A stretch of DNA of 64,000 bases from Microbacter sp049976245 (GCA_049976245.1 JBMFIQ010000006.1:14753-78752), one strand, 5' to 3'; shown: positions 25,761 through 35,227, counted from the stretch's first letter. A program made the numbers and translations. Notes: generated by a model from the letters alone, not told the origin.

Positions 25761-26603
25761 ATGAATAAGGTTATTTTGATTACGGGCGCTTCGTCGGGCA
25801 TTGGGAAGGAAACAGCCGTACGGCTCGTAAGAAAAGGTTTCACTGTTTACGGAGCTGCCCGACGTCTCGAAAAAATGTCCGATTTACAAGCCTTGGGAGT
25901 GCATGTCTTAAAAATGGATGTTACGGACGATGCGTCGATGGTGAATGGACTTCGGTATATTATGGATCACGAAGGGAGAATCGATGTTCTGATCAATAAT
26001 GCCGGTTATGGATCCTTTGGAGCGGTGGAAGATGTCCCCATAGAAGAAGCCAGGACTCAGTTTGAAGTCAATCTTTTTGGATTGGCGCGACTTACGCAGC
26101 TCGTATTGCCCACAATGCGCGCACAAAAAGGAGGTCGAATCATCAATGTATCATCTGTGGCCGGAACCATCAGCGAGCCTTTTGGAGCATGGTATCATGC
26201 ATCGAAATTTGCTCTCGAAGGCTGGAGCGATTGTCTGCGCATGGAATTGATCCCGATGCACATTGATGTGGTGATTATCAAACCGGCTATGATTCAAACG
26301 GAATGGAGTTCCATTGCCCGTGAAAACTTGCTTAAAACATCAGGTCAAGGCTTTTATCGCCATTTTGCCCGACAACATGCCGCCATGTTGGGCAAAGGCG
26401 ATGCAATGATTGCTTCCAAACCTGTGGTCATTGCAAAAATCATCGAAAAAGCTGTCCTTGCACGCAAACCCAAAACCCGATATGCTGCAGGAAAAGGGGC
26501 TCATTTGATGATTTGGATTCGGCGTCATGTGCCGGATCGCCTGTTTGATGCCATGATGCTTAAAATGTTAAATATGTTTTCAACCCCTCAAAGTACTGAA
26601 TAA
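25761..26603 (+). CDS. Short-chain dehydrogenase/reductase (classical SDR)
   Basis: 280 residues with a complete classical SDR pattern. The coenzyme loop TGASSGIG is at residues 8-15, and Arg residues after the second strand (AARRLEK) favour NADP(H). NNAGYG is near 83, VSSVAG contains the catalytic Ser near 132, and Y145-x-x-x-K149 is in WYHASKFALEG. The C-terminal region is longer than the minimal SDR and hydrophobic, with basic flanks (HLMIWIRRHVPDRLF), as in membrane-associated SDRs acting on lipids or retinol-like substrates. The substrate cannot be inferred. Confidence 0.9.
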   Translation: MNKVILITGASSGIGKETAVRLVRKGFTVYGAARRLEKMSDLQALGVHVLKMDVTDDASMVNGLRYIMDHEGRIDVLINNAGYGSFGAVEDVPIEEARTQFEVNLFGLARLTQLVLPTMRAQKGGRIINVSSVAGTISEPFGAWYHASKFALEGWSDCLRMELIPMHIDVVIIKPAMIQTEWSSIARENLLKTSGQGFYRHFARQHAAMLGKGDAMIASKPVVIAKIIEKAVLARKPKTRYAAGKGAHLMIWIRRHVPDRLFDAMMLKMLNMFSTPQSTE

Positions 26604-26620
26604 TTTCATTTGGAATCATT

Positions 26621-26628
26621 TATCTTTG
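26621..26628 (+). promoter_or_regulatory. Promoter -7 box before the small acidic protein (TAnnTTTG)
   Basis: TATCTTTG lies 18 bp past the SDR stop and 108 bp before the ATG at 26736. Its presence supports the small gene being real. Confidence 0.5.
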
Positions 26629-26735
26629 ATTAATGAATTAATGCGCTTAATTCTGGTTTTTAGTCTCATTTACAATTTATTAAGCAGTTTTGTTGCTATG
26701 GAATTTTGTTGTTTATCGAAAAAAATCATGTTTTT

Positions 26736-26936
26736 ATGAAGAGTAATCCATCATTGTCAACAAGCGATTCAAATTTTAATTTTGATGAAAACATTCAGCC
26801 GGAACCGGAATTTGAATCTGCTCAAGAAGAGGAAAATGCAGGAGTACAACCAACTGAATCATCCGGTGACATCTTGCCCGAAGTAAATGCTTCAGACGAT
26901 TTGGCCATACTGGGAGACGAAATTCCAAATACTTAA
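26736..26936 (+). CDS. Small acidic protein of unknown function
   Basis: 66 residues from the ATG at 26736; a TTG 30 bp earlier would add ten residues not expected in the protein. The product is rich in Glu, Asp, Ser, Asn and Pro, with almost no basic residues and no hydrophobic helix. It is predicted to be disordered. No family is recognised. Support comes from an upstream consensus promoter box and from codon use resembling its neighbours. It could still be a fortuitous frame. Confidence 0.5.
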   Translation: MKSNPSLSTSDSNFNFDENIQPEPEFESAQEEENAGVQPTESSGDILPEVNASDDLAILGDEIPNT

Positions 26937-27159
26937 CTGATTGATGATCCGAAAGTTGTATTTTAGGCTCAGGCAGTCGGAAGATTTTCCGTCTTCATGG
27001 AGTTCATTTGCTGTTTTTTCGACAGTGTACCATCATGCAGAAAACATTGAAAGGATTTTTTAGGCGCTAAAATCGGCGCTGCTCATGTTTTCAAACAGCC
27101 ATATATGTTAAAACATGTTATTTATTGACATTTATTATCGAATTCGATTCGCCGTATGC
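26937..27159. other. Intergenic region before the DUF4251 gene
   Basis: No gene seen. The stretch is AT-rich, with CATG-containing short inverted repeats near 27085-27120, and leads into the promoter box at 27160. Confidence 0.4.
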
Positions 27160-27167
27160 TATATTTG
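27160..27167 (+). promoter_or_regulatory. Promoter -7 box of the DUF4251 gene (TAnnTTTG)
   Basis: TATATTTG is an exact match, implying a leader of about 130 nt before the start at 27307. Confidence 0.5.
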
Positions 27168-27306
27168 TAGACATTAAAAAATCCATTAAACAACTGAAAT
27201 GCCTTTTTGGGGTTTATATTTTTATGTATCAACAGAAAGGATGGTTGAAAGTGGATTTAAAGGGAGCAATGAGTATGGGATATTAATTTTTTAAATGATT
27301 GACAGT

Positions 27307-27900
27307 ATGAAAACGAAAAATGTGATTTGGTTAGCCATTTCTTTTTCTGTGGCTGCATTGATGGTAACTCCATTGTTTGCAAAGGATTTTCCTAAAGCTC
27401 AAAAAGATAACATCAAAAAAGAGATGGAGCAGGCTAAAAAAGCTGCACGTGATGCTGCCCAAATGGCTGCTTACGACAAAGCTGTTCAAGCGTTGAATGA
27501 CAAAGACTGGATTTTGGAGGCAAGTCAGGTGTACAACAGGTGGGGACGTATTTTTGAAGTGAATGACAACACCAATTTCATCATGCTTGAAAAAGATAAG
27601 GCTTATTTGCAATTGGCATTCAATGGCTTCAGAAGCGGGCCTAACGGAATAGGCGGCGTAACTTTAAAAGGCTATCCCACAAAAATATCCATTAAGACCG
27701 ATAAAAGTGGCAATGTAACATATACCATGAATGTTTTTGGTAATGGACTCAATGCCGACATAACCATTTGGTTAGGATATGGGGACAATCATGCTGAAGC
27801 CATGGTCAATGCAACCTTTAGCAATGGGCAAGTCAGTTTCTCGGGTCGACTTCTGCCTCTGTCGGAATCCAATTATTATCGGAGCGGGCTTGATTTTTAA
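27307..27900 (+). CDS. DUF4251 family exported protein
   Basis: 197 residues from the ATG at 27307, which begins a standard signal peptide (KTKNVIWLAISFSVAALM, then FAKDF); an ATG four codons earlier is possible. A Lys/Ala-rich helix (residues ~25-55) is followed by the DUF4251 beta domain: DWILEASQVYNRWGRIFEVNDNTNFIMLE, GPNGIGGVTLKGYPTKISIKTDKSGNVTYTM, and a C-terminal strand region. This family is widespread in Bacteroidota and has no known function. The product is periplasmic or surface-exposed. It forms a single-gene unit with its own promoter box and terminator. Confidence 0.85.
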   Translation: MKTKNVIWLAISFSVAALMVTPLFAKDFPKAQKDNIKKEMEQAKKAARDAAQMAAYDKAVQALNDKDWILEASQVYNRWGRIFEVNDNTNFIMLEKDKAYLQLAFNGFRSGPNGIGGVTLKGYPTKISIKTDKSGNVTYTMNVFGNGLNADITIWLGYGDNHAEAMVNATFSNGQVSFSGRLLPLSESNYYRSGLDF

Positions 27901-27929
27901 CAATCAAGATTAATCCGAACCACGCTTTT

Positions 27930-27962
27930 AAGGACGTTCATGCTGATTGAATGTCCTTTTTC
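27930..27962 (+). terminator. Terminator of the DUF4251 gene
   Basis: AAGGACGTTCA pairs with TGAATGTCCTT (one G-T wobble) around a 7-nt loop, followed by TTTTTC. It is a clear intrinsic terminator. Confidence 0.8.
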
Positions 27963-28406
27963 TTGACTTGACTTTTGTAACTTCGTTGATATGGGTTTTC
28001 GTTTAAAGTAGGATTTTATTTTTGAATTGATTTAAGATTTCAATCATTTTGCAGGATTTAGACAGGCTGTTTTTAGATTGCTTCAAAAGATTTTTTACCG
28101 GCAGTTTCTTTTCGAAAGCATCGTCGAAAAAACTTCAAAATTTTCAAAGCCATTGTGAGCCTTTGCTTTATTGTGGTTGCATAAATCTCTTATTGTTAAA
28201 TTATCCCAATGAATCGCCGTGCACTTTAAACTATTTCCGTGTAGAAATGTCAAATAAAATACGTTGAACAGTTTAACCGTGCCTTTGTCTTTCCCCTTTT
28301 GTGATCTGTTTTGTTTGTCTCGTTTCATCTCAATACAATTTGGATTATGGTTTACCAAGCGACAAAACAACCGGATGGTTCAATGGAAACGATTATTTTA
28401 ACGTAA
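27963..28406. other. Intergenic region before the second TetR gene
   Basis: About 440 bp of low-GC sequence. Short frames exist on both strands (28049-28267, 28095-28370), but none shows domain-like composition, a promoter box or a signal peptide. I assign no gene. Confidence 0.4.
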
Positions 28407-29033
28407 ATGGATTTACCGATGAAAACCAATCACACTGAACAAAAAATTTTAGAAGCAGCAGAAGCAATTTTTCTCGAAAAAGGGTTTAGTTCTGCCAAAA
28501 CTACCGAAATTGCGCTCAAAGCCAATGTTAATCATGCTTTGATTCATTATTATTACCGTACAAAAGAGAATCTTTTTGAAACCATTTTTGTGACAAGATT
28601 AAAAAGCATCTTGTCTTTTTTCGACGACATTCTCTCGTTGGATATCCCATACATTGATCGGATCAAAATGATGATTAATAAGTATTTTGATCTCTTCCTT
28701 GATCATCCTCAAATGCCTTTTTTCATCTTCAACGAATTTTTTGTCAACAAAGCACGCTTAGATTTTCTGAAACATCGCATAGTAAATCTGACAGCTCCTC
28801 TCAGAGCCCATTTTGAAGAAATTACCCAACAAGCTATTCAAAAGGGAGAAATTAGGGTTATTCATCCACAGGATTTACTCATGCACATTTTTTCGCTTAA
28901 TTCGTCTGTGTTTTTCAACAAATCAATGAATCAATCACTCTTTGACTGGCAGAAAGATGAATATGCACACTATATTGAGCAACGAAAAAATGCCATCATC
29001 GATTTTGTGGTTCACGGAATTCAGGCTTCTTAA
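28407..29033 (+). CDS. TetR-family transcriptional regulator
   Basis: 208 residues; the ATG at 28419 (MKTNHTEQKILEAAE) is an equally plausible start. The helix-turn-helix spans about residues 15-60: AIFLEKGFSSAKTTEIALKA then VNHALIHYYYRTKENLFETIF. The C-terminal ligand domain is helical (DRIKMMINKYFDLFLDHPQMPFFIF). The gene lies upstream of, and in the same direction as, a three-gene RND efflux operon, with only a repeat copy and a tRNA gene between. It is the likely regulator of that operon, but no operator palindrome is obvious. Confidence 0.9.
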   Translation: MDLPMKTNHTEQKILEAAEAIFLEKGFSSAKTTEIALKANVNHALIHYYYRTKENLFETIFVTRLKSILSFFDDILSLDIPYIDRIKMMINKYFDLFLDHPQMPFFIFNEFFVNKARLDFLKHRIVNLTAPLRAHFEEITQQAIQKGEIRVIHPQDLLMHIFSLNSSVFFNKSMNQSLFDWQKDEYAHYIEQRKNAIIDFVVHGIQAS

Positions 29034-29070
29034 TCATCGGGTTATTGACCTAAATGGGACCGTAATGGCC

Positions 29071-29167
29071 ATGAAACGAACCATAAAAATTGCTTGTGCT
29101 CAAGCGTATGACTATTTTAGCGAGTTCCATACATCATTAGCGTTACAAAAAAAAAAAACGTATGAAA
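29071..29167 (-). repeat. Dispersed ~95-bp intergenic repeat, copy f
   Basis: Minus-strand copy. It starts TTTCATACG plus a T-run and contains GATGTATGGAACTCGC, AAAATAGTCATACGCTTGAGC and TTTTTATGG, then ends TTCGTTTCAT. It lies between the TetR gene and tRNA-Arg. Confidence 0.8.
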
Positions 29168-29219
29168 TCTTTTGTGTGTAGAAACTGATTGAGGTCATGG
29201 TTTCTAAAGAAAAATAAGC

Positions 29220-29227
29220 TATTTTTG
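29220..29227 (+). promoter_or_regulatory. Promoter -7 box of tRNA-Arg (TAnnTTTG)
   Basis: TATTTTTG ends 11 bp before the mature tRNA 5' end, the same arrangement as for tRNA-Leu in this window. Confidence 0.55.
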
Positions 29228-29237
29228 CAAAACAATT

Positions 29238-29309
29238 GGTCCTATAGTTTAATGGATAGAATGACAGATTCCGGTTCTGTTGGTCTGGGTTCGATTCCCG
29301 GTGGGACTA
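29238..29309 (+). tRNA. tRNA-Arg (anticodon CCG)
   Basis: A 72-nt cloverleaf. The acceptor GGTCCTA pairs with TGGGACT (G-U at pair 1 and at one internal pair), with discriminator A. The anticodon stem ACAGA/TCTGT encloses loop TTCCGGT, so the anticodon is CCG, reading CGG. The T-arm is CTGGG-TTCGATT-CCCGG. CCA is not encoded. Confidence 0.93.
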
Positions 29310-29382
29310 CTTTTTTCTTTTCCGTACCTTAGTTTTCTAAGCACCTCTTTTTCAAACATCTTACTTTTTTAATTTCTTTTCT

Positions 29383-30468
29383 ATGCTTCAGTCATTTATA
29401 CGTTCCAAGTTGTTTTATGTGGGCTTGGTGTTTCTAAGCGTCTCTTTTGCAGCGTGCCGGTCTCATTCAAAAGAAAAGAATACTCCCATTCCGCGATTGC
29501 ATTGCATGGTCGTGCACAGCGGTGATGCAACGGTTTATACCAATTATGCCACGCAGCTTCAAAGTGAAAATGTGGTTACCATCTATTCAAGAGCAACGGG
29601 TTACGTTGATCGCCTCTATGTTTCGGAAGGAGATCATGTGCGAAAAGGTCAGCCAATCTTAAAAATTCAGGACAATGACTATCTTCAGGCAGTTCGGAGC
29701 GCTCAGGCTGCTTATCAAAATGCATTGCTTGAGGTAAAAAAGGTGACTCCTTTGGTTGAAAAAGGAATCATCAGTCCTTATCAATTACAAACGGATCAAA
29801 GCAATTTGGAAGCTGCTAAAGCAAACTTTGAAAATGCCAAAATTAATTTAAGTTATACCTTGATTACCAGTCCGGTGAACGGAGTTATTGGCCAAATTAC
29901 CCTTCGGCAGGGCAGTTTAATCACTGCCGGTGCAGCCACACCCATCACCACTGTGTCGTCCAACGGGAACATGTTTGCTTATTTTTCTATTGATGAGCAA
30001 AAAATGTTGCAATGGACGGATACGCTCAAAGGAACTTTGCAGGACAAGATCAAACGGTTGCCTTCGGCAAGTCTGCTTTTGGCCGATGGCACCAAATATG
30101 CTTACACAGGCAAAATATCGTTGGGCAGCGGGCTTGTTGATCCAACCACCGGCTCGTTGTTGCTGAAAGCTACTTTTCCAAATCCTCAGGAGCTGTTGAG
30201 AACCGGAAGTTCAGGTACCTTGCAATTGCCCGTGCACTACGAACATGTTTTAATGGTGCCTCAAAAAGCTACTTTTGATATTCAAAATAAAAAAATGCTT
30301 TATCTTGTTGATTCACATGGGATTGTTCATGCCACAAACATTGCCGTGAAAGCCATAGCCGGAAATAATTATGTGGTGAGCGACGGAGTGAAGGAAGGTG
30401 ATGTCGTGGTAACGGATGGCATTACACAAATCAAAGATGGCATGAAAATTAGTCCAATATTGAATTAA
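29383..30468 (+). CDS. RND efflux periplasmic adaptor, AcrA/HlyD family lipoprotein
   Basis: 361 residues. The lipoprotein signal ends FAAC (Cys25). A lipoyl half-motif follows (RATGYVDRLYVSEGDHVRKGQPILKIQ), then a short helical hairpin (AVRSAQAAYQNALLEVKKVTPLVEKG) and the second lipoyl half (YTLITSPVNGVIGQITLRQGSLI). Beta-barrel and membrane-proximal domains come last, ending GITQIKDGMKISPIL. It is the first gene of a classical adaptor-pump-channel operon, with a 22-bp gap to the pump. It would be anchored in the inner membrane leaflet by lipid. Confidence 0.94.
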   Translation: MLQSFIRSKLFYVGLVFLSVSFAACRSHSKEKNTPIPRLHCMVVHSGDATVYTNYATQLQSENVVTIYSRATGYVDRLYVSEGDHVRKGQPILKIQDNDYLQAVRSAQAAYQNALLEVKKVTPLVEKGIISPYQLQTDQSNLEAAKANFENAKINLSYTLITSPVNGVIGQITLRQGSLITAGAATPITTVSSNGNMFAYFSIDEQKMLQWTDTLKGTLQDKIKRLPSASLLLADGTKYAYTGKISLGSGLVDPTTGSLLLKATFPNPQELLRTGSSGTLQLPVHYEHVLMVPQKATFDIQNKKMLYLVDSHGIVHATNIAVKAIAGNNYVVSDGVKEGDVVVTDGITQIKDGMKISPILN

Positions 30469-30490
30469 TCCGATTTAATAGTTCCATCTC

Positions 30491-33400
30491 ATGATTCAAA
30501 CATTTTTACGCCGTCCTGTTTTAGCGACAGTCATCTCCATTTTGATTTGTATCATCGGTATTTTAGGCTATATTTCGTTGCCGGTTGAGCAGTTTCCTAA
30601 CATTGCTCCGCCCATGGTGACTGTGTCGGCGACATATCCGGGTGCTAACGCTTCGACCGTGATGCGGAGTGTCATTGCGCCGTTGGAAGAACAAATTAAC
30701 GGTGTGGAAGGAATGACATACATGGTTTCGTCTGCCAGCAATGACGGTACGGCATCCATCAGCATTTATTTTAACATCAAAACCGATCCCAATATGGCTC
30801 AGGTAGATGTTCAAAATCGAGTCTCTTCGGCATTGAGTCAATTGCCTGCCGTGGTGGCACAGTATGGTGTGACTACTCGTAAAATGCTTGATAACCAATT
30901 GCTTATTGCTACATTATATAGCGACAATCCCAAATTTGATGAAACTTTTTTGCAAAATTATGCTCGGATCAATATTGCTCCTCAATTGGAACGGGTCAAT
31001 GGAGTAGGGCAGGTCAATATTTTTGGTTCAAGAACTTATTCTATGCGTGTGTGGCTCGATCCCACCAAAATGGCTTCGTTTAATCTTGAACCAAGTGATG
31101 TGATCAATGCCATTCAGGAACAAAATGTTGAAGCAGCTCCCGGTCAGTTGGGGCTTAACGGGAATCAGCCTTTTCAATATACATTGACATACAAGGGAAA
31201 ATTCAATCAAGTGCCCGATTATGAAAATATTGTCATCAAAGCACTTCCCAATGGTCAAATCTTGCGATTGAAGGATGTTGCACAAATTGACTTGGGGGCT
31301 TACGATTATTCGGTTACCTCATTAGCCAACGGAAAGCCGGGCGTTGGGATGTCGGCATGGCAAATGGCCGGATCCAATGCACGTGATGTGGTTGATCAGT
31401 TGAAAGCTACGTTGCAAGAGGCTTCTAAATCGTTTCCTCCGGGCGTGAAATATGCCATTCCGAATGATGCCAATAAGTTTTTGGTTGCTTCCATCAATAA
31501 AGTGAAACGCACCATGGTGGAAGCCTTTATCCTGGTGTTTTTTGTGGTGTTTCTTTTTCTGCAGGATTGGCGAACCACGCTGATTCCGACAATTTCTTCC
31601 CTTGTTGCTATCATAGGTTCATTTTTCTTCCTCAATGCTTTTGGTTTTTCGCTCAATTTACTCACCATGTTTGCCTTGGTTTTGGCCATCGGCATTGTGG
31701 TCGATGATGCCATTGTGGTAGTGGAAGCCGTGCATGCCAAAATGGATCAGGATGAAAGTTTAACCACCTTTGAAGCAACTTCCAAGGCCATGAGCGAAAT
31801 TTCAACGGCCATCATTTCCATCACCCTTGTCATGGCTTCGGTATTTATTCCGGTGAGTTTTTTGCAAAGTACAAGTGGTGTCTTTTATCGACAATTTGGT
31901 TTGACCATGGCGGGCGCCATTGTCTTGTCCGCTATCAATGCCTTGACGTTGAGTCCCGTCTTGTGCACTTTATTGATTCGTAGAAAGGATAAAAACAGTG
32001 GGTCGAAGAGTTTTTTCAGCCGCCTGCATTCTAATTTTAATGTTGCTTTTGCGCTTCAGACACAAAAATATAAACGGTCGTTGTCATTCTTTACAACAAC
32101 GCATCGTTGGATTCCGCCCGTATTGATCGTTGTTTTTGCTCTTGGAGCTTATTTTCTGATCAAAACTACGCCAACAGCTTTTGTTCCCAATGAAGATCAA
32201 GGAATAATTTTTGCCGATGTAACGCTTCCTCCGGGTGCGTCGCTTGAACGTACACAACATGTGATGAAACAATTAGATAATGTGTTGGGAAGCATGCCAA
32301 TTATTGAAGCCCGTTTGGTCATTTCGGGACAAAGTATGTTGACCGGAGTAGCCGGAAGTTCTCACGGAATGATGGTTTCGACACTCAAAAATTGGGACCA
32401 ACGCGGCGATACGACAGCGCAGGATGTCATTAATGAGCTTTATAAAAAGAGTGCCTTCATCAAGGAAGGAAAAATTATATTTTTTGCACCACCTGCCATT
32501 CGAGGCTTTGGTTTTTCCGACGGATTCCAAATGCAATTAGAAGATAAAACAGGCAATGACATCAACGCATTTTACAAAGTAGAGCAACAATTTATTAAAG
32601 AATTGTCGAAACAACCTGAAATTGATTATGCCACGACGAATTTCAATGTTAATTTTCCACAATATCAGTTTGACATTCAGGTTGATAAATGTAAAATGGA
32701 AGGTGTTTCGGTGAGTGATGTTTTTCAAGCGCTTCAGGCATATTACGGCGGCATGTTTGTTTCTGATTTTAACCTTTATACCAAATATTGTCGTGTGATG
32801 ATTCAAGCGCCACCCGCTGACAGAACGGATTTGAATTCATTTTCAAGGGTAATGGTGAGAAATAATCAGGGGAATATGGTGCCGATTAAAACGTTGTTGA
32901 CCTTCAAACGCATTTATCAACCGGAAGTTTTGACGCGTTACAATATGTTTACGGCAGCAACCATTACCGGAAAACAAAAAGCAGGATACAGTACGGGCGA
33001 TGCCATCGCTGCCGTGCGTCGTGTTGCATCTACTTTGCCTATTGGTTATTCTGTGGAATTTTCGGGAATTTCGCGCGAGGAAATCAAAGCCGGATCTCAA
33101 GCGTTGTTCATTTTCATGTTGTCTTTCTTGTTTGTCTATTTCATTTTGAGTGCTCAATACGAAAGTTACATTTTACCTTGGTCGGTGATGTTGTCTTTAA
33201 GCATCGGACTCTTTGGCGTCTATTTTTTTGTGCATTTTCTGGGCATTTCAAACAATATTTATGTGCAGGTGGCTTTGATTATGTTAATTGGGTTGTTGGC
33301 TAAAAACGGCATTTTGATTGTTGAATTTGCCCGACAGCGACGAGAACACGGTATGTCCATCGTGGAGGCTGCCATTGACGGGGCTGGCGCACGGCTTCGT

Positions 33401-33613
33401 CCTATTTTGATGACATCCTTTGCTTTTATTTTTGCCATGATGCCTTTAATTTTAGAAGGTGGAGCCGGCAAAGCAGGCAATAACTCAATAGGAATAGCTG
33501 CTGCAGGCGGCATGTTGACAGGAACGGCCTTTGGTATTTTTGTCATTCCTACCATGTTTGTTATTTTCCAAACGTTAGATGAGAAAATTAGAAAAAGAAA
33601 ATGGAGACATTAA
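30491..33613 (+). CDS. RND multidrug efflux pump, AcrB/MexB (HAE1) type
   Basis: 1040 residues, the usual AcrB length. It has twelve membrane helices and two periplasmic loops, and the N terminus MIQTFLRRPVLATVISILI is typical. The proton-relay residues are intact: Asp405-Asp406 in GIVVDDAIVVVEA and Lys938 in GLLAKNGILIVEFA. The motif F.NAFGFSLNLLTMFALVLAIG and the second-half GARLRPILMTSFAFIFAMMPL are also HAE1 hallmarks. It should export amphiphilic drugs, dyes or bile-like compounds with the neighbouring adaptor and channel. The stop overlaps the start of the channel gene by 13 bp. Confidence 0.96.
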   Translation: MIQTFLRRPVLATVISILICIIGILGYISLPVEQFPNIAPPMVTVSATYPGANASTVMRSVIAPLEEQINGVEGMTYMVSSASNDGTASISIYFNIKTDPNMAQVDVQNRVSSALSQLPAVVAQYGVTTRKMLDNQLLIATLYSDNPKFDETFLQNYARINIAPQLERVNGVGQVNIFGSRTYSMRVWLDPTKMASFNLEPSDVINAIQEQNVEAAPGQLGLNGNQPFQYTLTYKGKFNQVPDYENIVIKALPNGQILRLKDVAQIDLGAYDYSVTSLANGKPGVGMSAWQMAGSNARDVVDQLKATLQEASKSFPPGVKYAIPNDANKFLVASINKVKRTMVEAFILVFFVVFLFLQDWRTTLIPTISSLVAIIGSFFFLNAFGFSLNLLTMFALVLAIGIVVDDAIVVVEAVHAKMDQDESLTTFEATSKAMSEISTAIISITLVMASVFIPVSFLQSTSGVFYRQFGLTMAGAIVLSAINALTLSPVLCTLLIRRKDKNSGSKSFFSRLHSNFNVAFALQTQKYKRSLSFFTTTHRWIPPVLIVVFALGAYFLIKTTPTAFVPNEDQGIIFADVTLPPGASLERTQHVMKQLDNVLGSMPIIEARLVISGQSMLTGVAGSSHGMMVSTLKNWDQRGDTTAQDVINELYKKSAFIKEGKIIFFAPPAIRGFGFSDGFQMQLEDKTGNDINAFYKVEQQFIKELSKQPEIDYATTNFNVNFPQYQFDIQVDKCKMEGVSVSDVFQALQAYYGGMFVSDFNLYTKYCRVMIQAPPADRTDLNSFSRVMVRNNQGNMVPIKTLLTFKRIYQPEVLTRYNMFTAATITGKQKAGYSTGDAIAAVRRVASTLPIGYSVEFSGISREEIKAGSQALFIFMLSFLFVYFILSAQYESYILPWSVMLSLSIGLFGVYFFVHFLGISNNIYVQVALIMLIGLLAKNGILIVEFARQRREHGMSIVEAAIDGAGARLRPILMTSFAFIFAMMPLILEGGAGKAGNNSIGIAAAGGMLTGTAFGIFVIPTMFVIFQTLDEKIRKRKWRH

Positions 33614-35004
33614 AAATCAAACAAATAGCCTTTATCATTTTCATGATGTTGTTGTTGGCCGGTTGTGCCGTCAAACCATTTAAAACCGATTTAACAGTCA
33701 TGACCAATGGTCTTTACCGGGATAGCGTTTCGGTGGATACTACGACCATTGCAAGCATGAATTGGCGCGACTTTTATGCTGATCCCGATTTGCAGCAGCT
33801 CATCAAACAGGCTTTAGACAGTAATCTCTCAGTGCGTTTGGCCATCAACCGCTTACAACAGGCTGATCAATATTACAAACAAAGTAAAGCTGCGCTTTTG
33901 CCGACCTTAAACTTTGGAGCAAACGGTTCATTGTCGAACATTTCGAAGTACGGCAATTCAATGCCTCCGAAAACGGTCCCCATTACCGATTTGAAATGGA
34001 GCCTGACAGCTGGATGGGAATTGGATGTGTGGGGAAAATTAAACAGTGCCAAAAAAGCACAATTGGCTTCCATGCTGCAACAAAAAGCAACGCTTGAGGC
34101 CACGCGTACCGAGTTGATTGCCAATGTGGCATCGGCTTATTATCAGTTAGTGCTGTTGGATAAACAGAAACAGGTGACATTGCAAAGCATTGCAAATTAC
34201 CAAAAATACCTTTCCATGGTGGAAAGTATGATGAAATCGGCTCAGGTGAACATGGTTGCTGTGCTGCAGGCCAAAGCTCAACTGGCATCAGCTTCTGCGT
34301 ATTTGCCTCAAATTGAGATGTCAACACTCATCACTGAAAATTATTTAGCTCAATTGTTAGGGAAAACCCCATCTTCCATTGTTCGATCTGATCGTCTCGA
34401 ACTGACCTTGTTTCACCCTGAATCTTTGCACATTGGCATTCCCGTTCAGTTGTTGCGTCGTCGTCCCGATGTCTTGGCAGCCGAATATGGCCTGAAGGCG
34501 GCCCATGAGCAATTCAACGTGGCAACGGCAGCCATGTATCCTCAATTTTCTTTAACCGGTATTTTTGGAACAGAAGCTACGGGCATTGCCAATTGGTTTA
34601 ATTTGCCGGGCTCTATCTTTTGGAATGCTGTTGCAGGTTTAATGCAACCAATTTTTAACGGACGTACGTTAAGAACACAACGTGAAATTGCCAAACTGCA
34701 GGAAGATGCAGCTTTATTGACTTTTAAACAGACGTTGTTAAATGCCGGCGGCGAAGTGTCCAATGCTTTGGCTTCCATGCATTATCTGCAACAACAAGCT
34801 GAATATCAAAAACAACAAGTAGATGCATTGAAAAAAGCTTACGAATATTCTCAGGAGTTGTTGGTCAATGGATATGCCACTTATCTGGATGTGCTCAATG
34901 CGCAAAACAATGAATTGGCTACAGAGCTTTCATTGTACAACACCTACAATAGCATTATTCAGCAAAAAATAACCCTTTATAGGGCTTTGGGAGGGGGATG
35001 GTGA
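33601..35004 (+). CDS. Outer membrane efflux channel, OprM/NodT family lipoprotein
   Basis: 467 residues with a lipobox LLAGC (Cys22). The OMF fold is seen as two structural repeats with the motifs WRDFYADPDLQQLIKQALDSNLSVRLAINRL and LKWSLTAGWELDVWGKL in the first half, and PVQLLRRRPDVLAAEYGLKAAHEQFNVATAAMYPQFSLTG in the second. It completes the tripartite pump and, unlike the pump at 8.3-12.8 kb, is encoded separately. Translation starts inside the end of the pump gene in another frame. Confidence 0.95.
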   Translation: METLKIKQIAFIIFMMLLLAGCAVKPFKTDLTVMTNGLYRDSVSVDTTTIASMNWRDFYADPDLQQLIKQALDSNLSVRLAINRLQQADQYYKQSKAALLPTLNFGANGSLSNISKYGNSMPPKTVPITDLKWSLTAGWELDVWGKLNSAKKAQLASMLQQKATLEATRTELIANVASAYYQLVLLDKQKQVTLQSIANYQKYLSMVESMMKSAQVNMVAVLQAKAQLASASAYLPQIEMSTLITENYLAQLLGKTPSSIVRSDRLELTLFHPESLHIGIPVQLLRRRPDVLAAEYGLKAAHEQFNVATAAMYPQFSLTGIFGTEATGIANWFNLPGSIFWNAVAGLMQPIFNGRTLRTQREIAKLQEDAALLTFKQTLLNAGGEVSNALASMHYLQQQAEYQKQQVDALKKAYEYSQELLVNGYATYLDVLNAQNNELATELSLYNTYNSIIQQKITLYRALGGGW

Positions 35005-35128
35005 CCGTTTTTAATTTCTGAGTCCGAGTTGATTTTTGATAAAACCATTCATACGTAAATGATTGAAATTTAAAGGTTAAATTGAAATTGAAGTTTTAGA
35101 TTTTCATCGTTTTTAATGAATCTCAATA

Positions 35129-35227
35129 TTTCATACGTCTATTTTATTTTTTAATATTAAGGATGTATGGAACTCACCAAATAGTCATAAACTTGAGCAT
35201 AAGCTCTTTTTATGACTTGTTTCATAC
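35129..35227 (+). repeat. Dispersed ~95-bp intergenic repeat, copy c
   Basis: Full copy on the plus strand: TTTCATACGTCTATTTTATT, GGATGTATGGAACTC, CCAAATAGTCATAAACTTG, then AGCATAAGCTC with T-tract and TTTCATAC at the end. It lies between the efflux operon and the flavoenzyme gene. Confidence 0.85.

Noticed and set aside
28095..28370. 91-codon minus-strand frame in the gap before the second TetR gene
   Set aside because: No domain-like pattern and no promoter box; composition is that of random AT-rich DNA.
29238..29382. Phage or island attachment site at tRNA-Arg
   Set aside because: No integrase gene and no duplicated tRNA 3' end were found nearby.
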